Assembly: GCF_000143965.1 (NCBI RefSeq)
Contig: NC_014365.1
Span: 1,081,501-1,145,500 of the forward strand
DNA length: 64,000 bases
Direction: 5' to 3'
Source of the DNA: Desulfarculus baarsii DSM 2075
GTDB taxonomy: Bacteria; Desulfobacterota; Desulfarculia; Desulfarculales; Desulfarculaceae
In this document: piece by piece, positions 60,674 through 64,000 of the stretch
Numbering within the stretch: the stretch's first letter is position 1
Layout of the letters: each line of letters begins with the position of its first letter
Translations under genes and position numbers: made by a program
Notes under the pieces: model-generated
The model's input: only the letters and a program-made list of their open reading frames with translations
Databases searched by the model: none
What the model was told of the DNA's origin: nothing

Positions 60674-63048
60674 AAGCTGCTGGTTACGCGGCCGAGGCCA
60701 ACGCGGCCTTTGGCGACGACAACGAACGACGGGCCGATTTGGGCTCGGAGCCGGCCAAGAAGCGCAACGTGCTCTTCGTGCAGGAGAGCCCCTGCATACG
60801 CAATTACAAGATGGCCACGGCCCTGCGCAAAAGGGGTCACCGCGTCACCCTGGCCTATGGCCGGGCCCGGCTGAGCCAGGTGTATCCAGGGCTTTCGGAC
60901 GATGTCTACGACGAGCTGATCCACCTCGACGGCTTTCGCGAGCTTTGGGACATCGCCAAGGGCTTTGATGTCGTCCACTGCCACAACGAGCCCGATTTCC
61001 TGACGGTGGCCGCCTTGGGCTGCGCCGCGCCGGTGATCCACGACACCCACGAGCTGATCTCGCTGCGGGCCAACGGCGACAAGAACCTGGCCTTTTTCGA
61101 GGGCCTGGCCAACCGGGCCGCCGCCGGCCGCGTCTACTCCACGGCCTACCAGATGCGCGAGGCCCAGAGGCTCTACGGCGTGGAAGGGCCTTCGGAGGTC
61201 GTGCACAACTACGTCGTCGAGGACGATCTGCCCAAAAACTTCAAGCCCAAGCTCTCGCGCGGCGATGGCCAGCTTCATCTGGTCTATGAAGGCGGCGTGG
61301 GCGCGCAAGGCCACCGCGACTACCGCGAGCTGTTTTTCGCCCTGGCCGGCCTGGGCGTCCATGTGCACATCCATCCCACCGCCCACGACCCGGAGCTGGC
61401 CAAGGCCTTTGGCCGCGACCCGCGCCTGCATTATCACCAGCCGCTGTCGCCCAAGCGGATCATCGAGGAGATGACCCAATACGACGTCGGCCTGATCCCC
61501 TCCAACATGGAGCGGGGCGACAAGCGTTTTCTGGATTCGACCATCGCCAACAAGCTGTTTGAATACCTGGCCGCCGGGCTGCCGGTGATCGCCTCGCCGT
61601 TGCAAAGCTATATCGATTATTTCGAGGCCACGCCCGCGGGCAAGGTCTTCCACTCGCCAGCCGAGGCGGTGGCGGCGGCGCGTGAGCTGGTCGAGCGGGC
61701 CAGGAACACCGACTTCACGGTTTTCGCCAAGAGCCACGAGGCCGAGATCTGGCGCGTGGAAAGGCTCTACGACCAAGTGCTGGGTCAGGCGTGCGTCTCC
61801 CCGCGGCCCCAGGCGGTCGCCGTGGCCCAGGCCGAAGCCAGAATCCATGTCGCGGCCACCGTCCACGACCTGGCCCTGGCCGCGACCAGGGCCGCCGCGC
61901 CGGAGCGCTGGCCGGCCGATCCGGCCGCCGGCCGGCAACCCGATTGGGACGCCTGGGCCACGCGCCGTTATCAAGAGTTTTATCGCGGCCGCCCGGAGGG
62001 CCCGCCCGTGGTCGACCAGCGGATAACGGCGATCCTGGGGCGCTATCTGGGCAAGGAAATCGAAACCGCCGTGGACCTGGGCTGCGGCCAGGGGCAGTAC
62101 GCCGATTTTCTGCAAGGCAAGGGCAAGATGGTCCTGGGCCTGGACGTGGTCGATCGCCTGGCCTTCCCCCAGGTCCGCTTCAGGGGCCAGCCGGCCTGGC
62201 GGCTCGACGAACCGGTCGATCTGGCCTACGCCATCGATCTGCTCCAACACGTGCCCGAGTCGCTGATCGAGCCGACCATCAAGGCCATCGCCGACCATTG
62301 CCGGATATTCTTCGGCGCGGTGGCGCTGGGGCCAAGCGGCGAAAAAGATAGTGACGGCCAGGAGATGCACCAGACCATCGAGCCGCTGGGCTGGTGGCTG
62401 AGGCGCTTGTCGGCTGCCTTTGCCGAGGTCAAAACGCTGGCCGTCACCAAGGACTGGTTCTGGGCCGAATGCCGCCACGAGCACATGCCGATCTTCGACG
62501 CCTCGCGCATGAACGGCTATCAGGGCTGGAGCCAGGTGACGGGCCAGGCGGTCACGCCCTACCGCGATCTGTGGAATCGGCACGCCCGTAGCCTGCCCTG
62601 GGGCGGCAAGGTGCTCTACATCGGCTCCAACCACCTTTGCCAGCAGTATTATTCTCGCCAATACTTCATGGCCCAGGAGGTGCTGCACATCGACCCCGAT
62701 CCGCGGAACAAGCCCGACGTGGTCACCATCGGCGAGGATTTGAGCATGTTCCCCGACGCATCGGTCGACGGCGTGGCCTTTTTCGGCACGCCCTACCTGA
62801 TGAACGACCCGCTGCGTTTCGTCCGGGAGGCCCGCCGGGTCTTGAAGCCGGGCGGCCTGTTTTCCGGCTCGTTCAACGGCCCACAATCCCGTTGGCAGGG
62901 CGTGACCTACGTCAAGGGCAAGGTCAAGACGGCCGACGAGATCTGGCACTTCCAACGCGACGTGCTGGATCTGTTCGACGACTGGACGGTGGTCTATTGG
63001 GCGCGCCAGGGCGACGAATACTATCACCTCAGCACGGTGAAGATGTAA
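60661..63048 (+). CDS. Glycosyltransferase fused to two SAM methyltransferase-like domains
   Basis: About 795 aa, three parts. Residues 1-400 are a GT4-like region that closely parallels the gene at 46.7 kb (NVLFVQESPCIRNYKMATALRK, VHCHNEPDFLTVAALG, IANKLFEYLAAGLPVIASP). Residues about 440-610 hold a Rossmann methyltransferase (AVDLGCGQGQYADFL, then LVVDR-type and DLAYAIDLLQHVPE). Residues 640-795 form a second one (VLYIGSNHLCQQYY, ARRVLKPGGLFSGSFNG). The start could be TTG 60646, ATG 60661 or ATG 60670. The fusion suggests a glycan that is glycosylated and O-methylated by one polypeptide. A toroid-type protein gene follows 4 bases later. Confidence 0.85.
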   Translation: MEAMKAAGYAAEANAAFGDDNERRADLGSEPAKKRNVLFVQESPCIRNYKMATALRKRGHRVTLAYGRARLSQVYPGLSDDVYDELIHLDGFRELWDIAKGFDVVHCHNEPDFLTVAALGCAAPVIHDTHELISLRANGDKNLAFFEGLANRAAAGRVYSTAYQMREAQRLYGVEGPSEVVHNYVVEDDLPKNFKPKLSRGDGQLHLVYEGGVGAQGHRDYRELFFALAGLGVHVHIHPTAHDPELAKAFGRDPRLHYHQPLSPKRIIEEMTQYDVGLIPSNMERGDKRFLDSTIANKLFEYLAAGLPVIASPLQSYIDYFEATPAGKVFHSPAEAVAAARELVERARNTDFTVFAKSHEAEIWRVERLYDQVLGQACVSPRPQAVAVAQAEARIHVAATVHDLALAATRAAAPERWPADPAAGRQPDWDAWATRRYQEFYRGRPEGPPVVDQRITAILGRYLGKEIETAVDLGCGQGQYADFLQGKGKMVLGLDVVDRLAFPQVRFRGQPAWRLDEPVDLAYAIDLLQHVPESLIEPTIKAIADHCRIFFGAVALGPSGEKDSDGQEMHQTIEPLGWWLRRLSAAFAEVKTLAVTKDWFWAECRHEHMPIFDASRMNGYQGWSQVTGQAVTPYRDLWNRHARSLPWGGKVLYIGSNHLCQQYYSRQYFMAQEVLHIDPDPRNKPDVVTIGEDLSMFPDASVDGVAFFGTPYLMNDPLRFVREARRVLKPGGLFSGSFNGPQSRWQGVTYVKGKVKTADEIWHFQRDVLDLFDDWTVVYWARQGDEYYHLSTVKM

Positions 63049-63052
63049 ACCC

Positions 63053-64000
63053 ATGCCGATCCCCGACGCGAACAAGCTGGTGGACGAGGCCGTGGGGTTG
63101 GGCCGGGCCATGTTCGACTCGCCCCTGTGGGACGCCGACGAAAAAAAGTGGCGTCGTCACATCGACCTCGACAGCGGCCAGGTGGACGCCAGCCAGCATT
63201 TCTACTATGATATCTGCAACATCTACGCCCTGGCCCGGGCCATGGCCCTCAGCGGCCAGATGGAGCGCTTTCGCGAGGGCTGGTTGCAGGCGGTCGGTTG
63301 GCTGTTCTGGCTGGTCAATTCCAAGGGCGCGATCGGCTACACCTCCTTCGATGTGACCGGCCCCAGGGATCAATACAGCTTCGCCCTGGCCCCGGCGGCC
63401 CTGGCCGAGGCCCACCGCCTGACCGGCCGTCCGGCTCTGCTGCGCAAGGCCGGCGAGTTGTTCGGCGCCTATCGCGCGGCCTTTCCCCTGGGTAAGGTTC
63501 GCAACGTCCAGGCCAGCAATCATTTCATCTTGTCGGCTCTGAGCCTCTACCGCGCCGCCGGCCAGGCGGCCTATCTGGAGGCGGCCCAGGCCGAGGCAGA
63601 GCATCTGCTGGCCGCCTGCCGTCTGGCCGGCGGCCCGGCGGCCGGCTGCTTCACCGACGATCAACGCCTGACCGCCTTCCCGCGCCACGTCTACGCCACC
63701 TGGGCCCTGGTCGAGCTCAATCACTTGCGGCCGGACCAGCGCCTGCAACAGGCCTGCGCCCAATCCATGGATTGGTGGCGGGCCAACCAACTGGCCGACG
63801 GCGGGTTTTACTTCTTTTATGACGCCCAGGCCGGCCGCTGGGTGGACCAGACGGTCTATTCCGTGCACCAAAAGGGCATGCTCCTGCTCTCGGCGTGGGA
63901 GATCAACCGCCTGTGCCAGGGCCGCTTCGACGAGATGATCCGGCGGGCCATGGCCACCTGCGACGACCCGCGCTGGCAATACGCCTCGCCGGAGGGCTGG
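63053..64000 (+). CDS. Alpha/alpha-toroid protein, truncated at the window end
   Basis: The first 316 codons of an open frame with no stop before the window ends. The start at 63053 is 4 bases behind the previous stop. The sequence is rich in aromatic helices with repeats such as YNICNIYALAR-type, ALAPAALAEAHRLTGRP, NHFILSALSLYRAAGQ and HVYATWALVELN. This fits an alpha/alpha-barrel of the terpene-cyclase/glycosyl hydrolase type (DUF1680-like or heparinase-like). It is probably a glycan-modifying partner of the fused transferase. The fold call is by pattern only. Confidence 0.65.
   Translation, partial: MPIPDANKLVDEAVGLGRAMFDSPLWDADEKKWRRHIDLDSGQVDASQHFYYDICNIYALARAMALSGQMERFREGWLQAVGWLFWLVNSKGAIGYTSFDVTGPRDQYSFALAPAALAEAHRLTGRPALLRKAGELFGAYRAAFPLGKVRNVQASNHFILSALSLYRAAGQAAYLEAAQAEAEHLLAACRLAGGPAAGCFTDDQRLTAFPRHVYATWALVELNHLRPDQRLQQACAQSMDWWRANQLADGGFYFFYDAQAGRWVDQTVYSVHQKGMLLLSAWEINRLCQGRFDEMIRRAMATCDDPRWQYASPEGW

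Noticed and set aside
60565-63111. 848-codon minus-strand frame opposite the fused transferase
   Set aside because: Codon composition is that of a shadow frame and no motif is present, while the plus strand has clear motifs.

Overview
The window reads as chromosome of a high-GC, Gram-negative, dissimilatory sulfate-reducing bacterium. The sulfate-reduction call rests on adjacent aprB, aprA, qmoA and qmoB genes. The outer membrane is implied by an ADP-heptose:LPS heptosyltransferase. A pterin-binding methyltransferase, a liv transporter with acyl-CoA ligases and a set of beta-oxidation genes fit a complete-oxidising Desulfobacterota such as the Desulfarculaceae; that placement is inference, not something the sequence states.

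Layout. 1-2.6 kb: end of a thiolase, a DUF35 Zn-ribbon protein, a short-chain dehydrogenase and an acyl-CoA dehydrogenase (acyl-CoA oxidation). 2.7-12.2 kb: housekeeping and unknown genes (lytic transglycosylase, YyaL/DUF255 protein, cytochrome P460-like protein with a membrane partner, hotdog thioesterase, RNase E/G), with a repeat-rich non-coding stretch at 4.56-5.17 kb. 12.2-20.4 kb: sulfate-reduction block as three modules, aprBA, qmoAB and hdrCB, each followed by a terminator; soluble HdrC and HdrB stand where qmoC would be expected. 20.4-21.5 kb: two Zn-binding small proteins. 21.8-29.9 kb: an AT-richer cluster of five glycosyltransferases, a TPR protein and an epimerase (surface glycan, probably acquired).

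29.9-33.9 kb (minus strand): an overlapping three-gene operon coding for a [NiFe] hydrogenase large subunit that ends exactly at its last nickel-site histidine, a Tat-exported small subunit, and a methyl-accepting chemotaxis protein with a c-type heme in its periplasmic domain. I read this as a candidate H2-sensing chemoreceptor. 34.3-39.5 kb (minus strand): an AT-rich three-gene island coding for a nitrilase-fold protein, a 207-aa middle protein and a Rad50/SMC-like ATPase with a zinc hook. Its order matches Lamassu/ABC-three-component defence systems, but with a nitrilase-like effector; a promoter followed by a terminator-like hairpin precedes it.

39.7-49.4 kb: LPS/glycan genes (heptosyltransferase and four other glycosyltransferases), a frameshifted FAD oxidoreductase and an AcsE/DHPS-type methyltransferase. 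49.5-60.4 kb: dGTPase, then livG, a frameshifted long-chain acyl-CoA ligase, livH, livM, livK, livF, a phenylacetate-CoA ligase-like gene and mqnA. 60.6-64 kb: a glycosyltransferase fused to two methyltransferase domains and a truncated alpha/alpha-toroid protein. Both frameshifts look like loss of one base from a G or C run, so sequence error is a real possibility. No tRNA, rRNA, CRISPR array or insertion sequence was seen.
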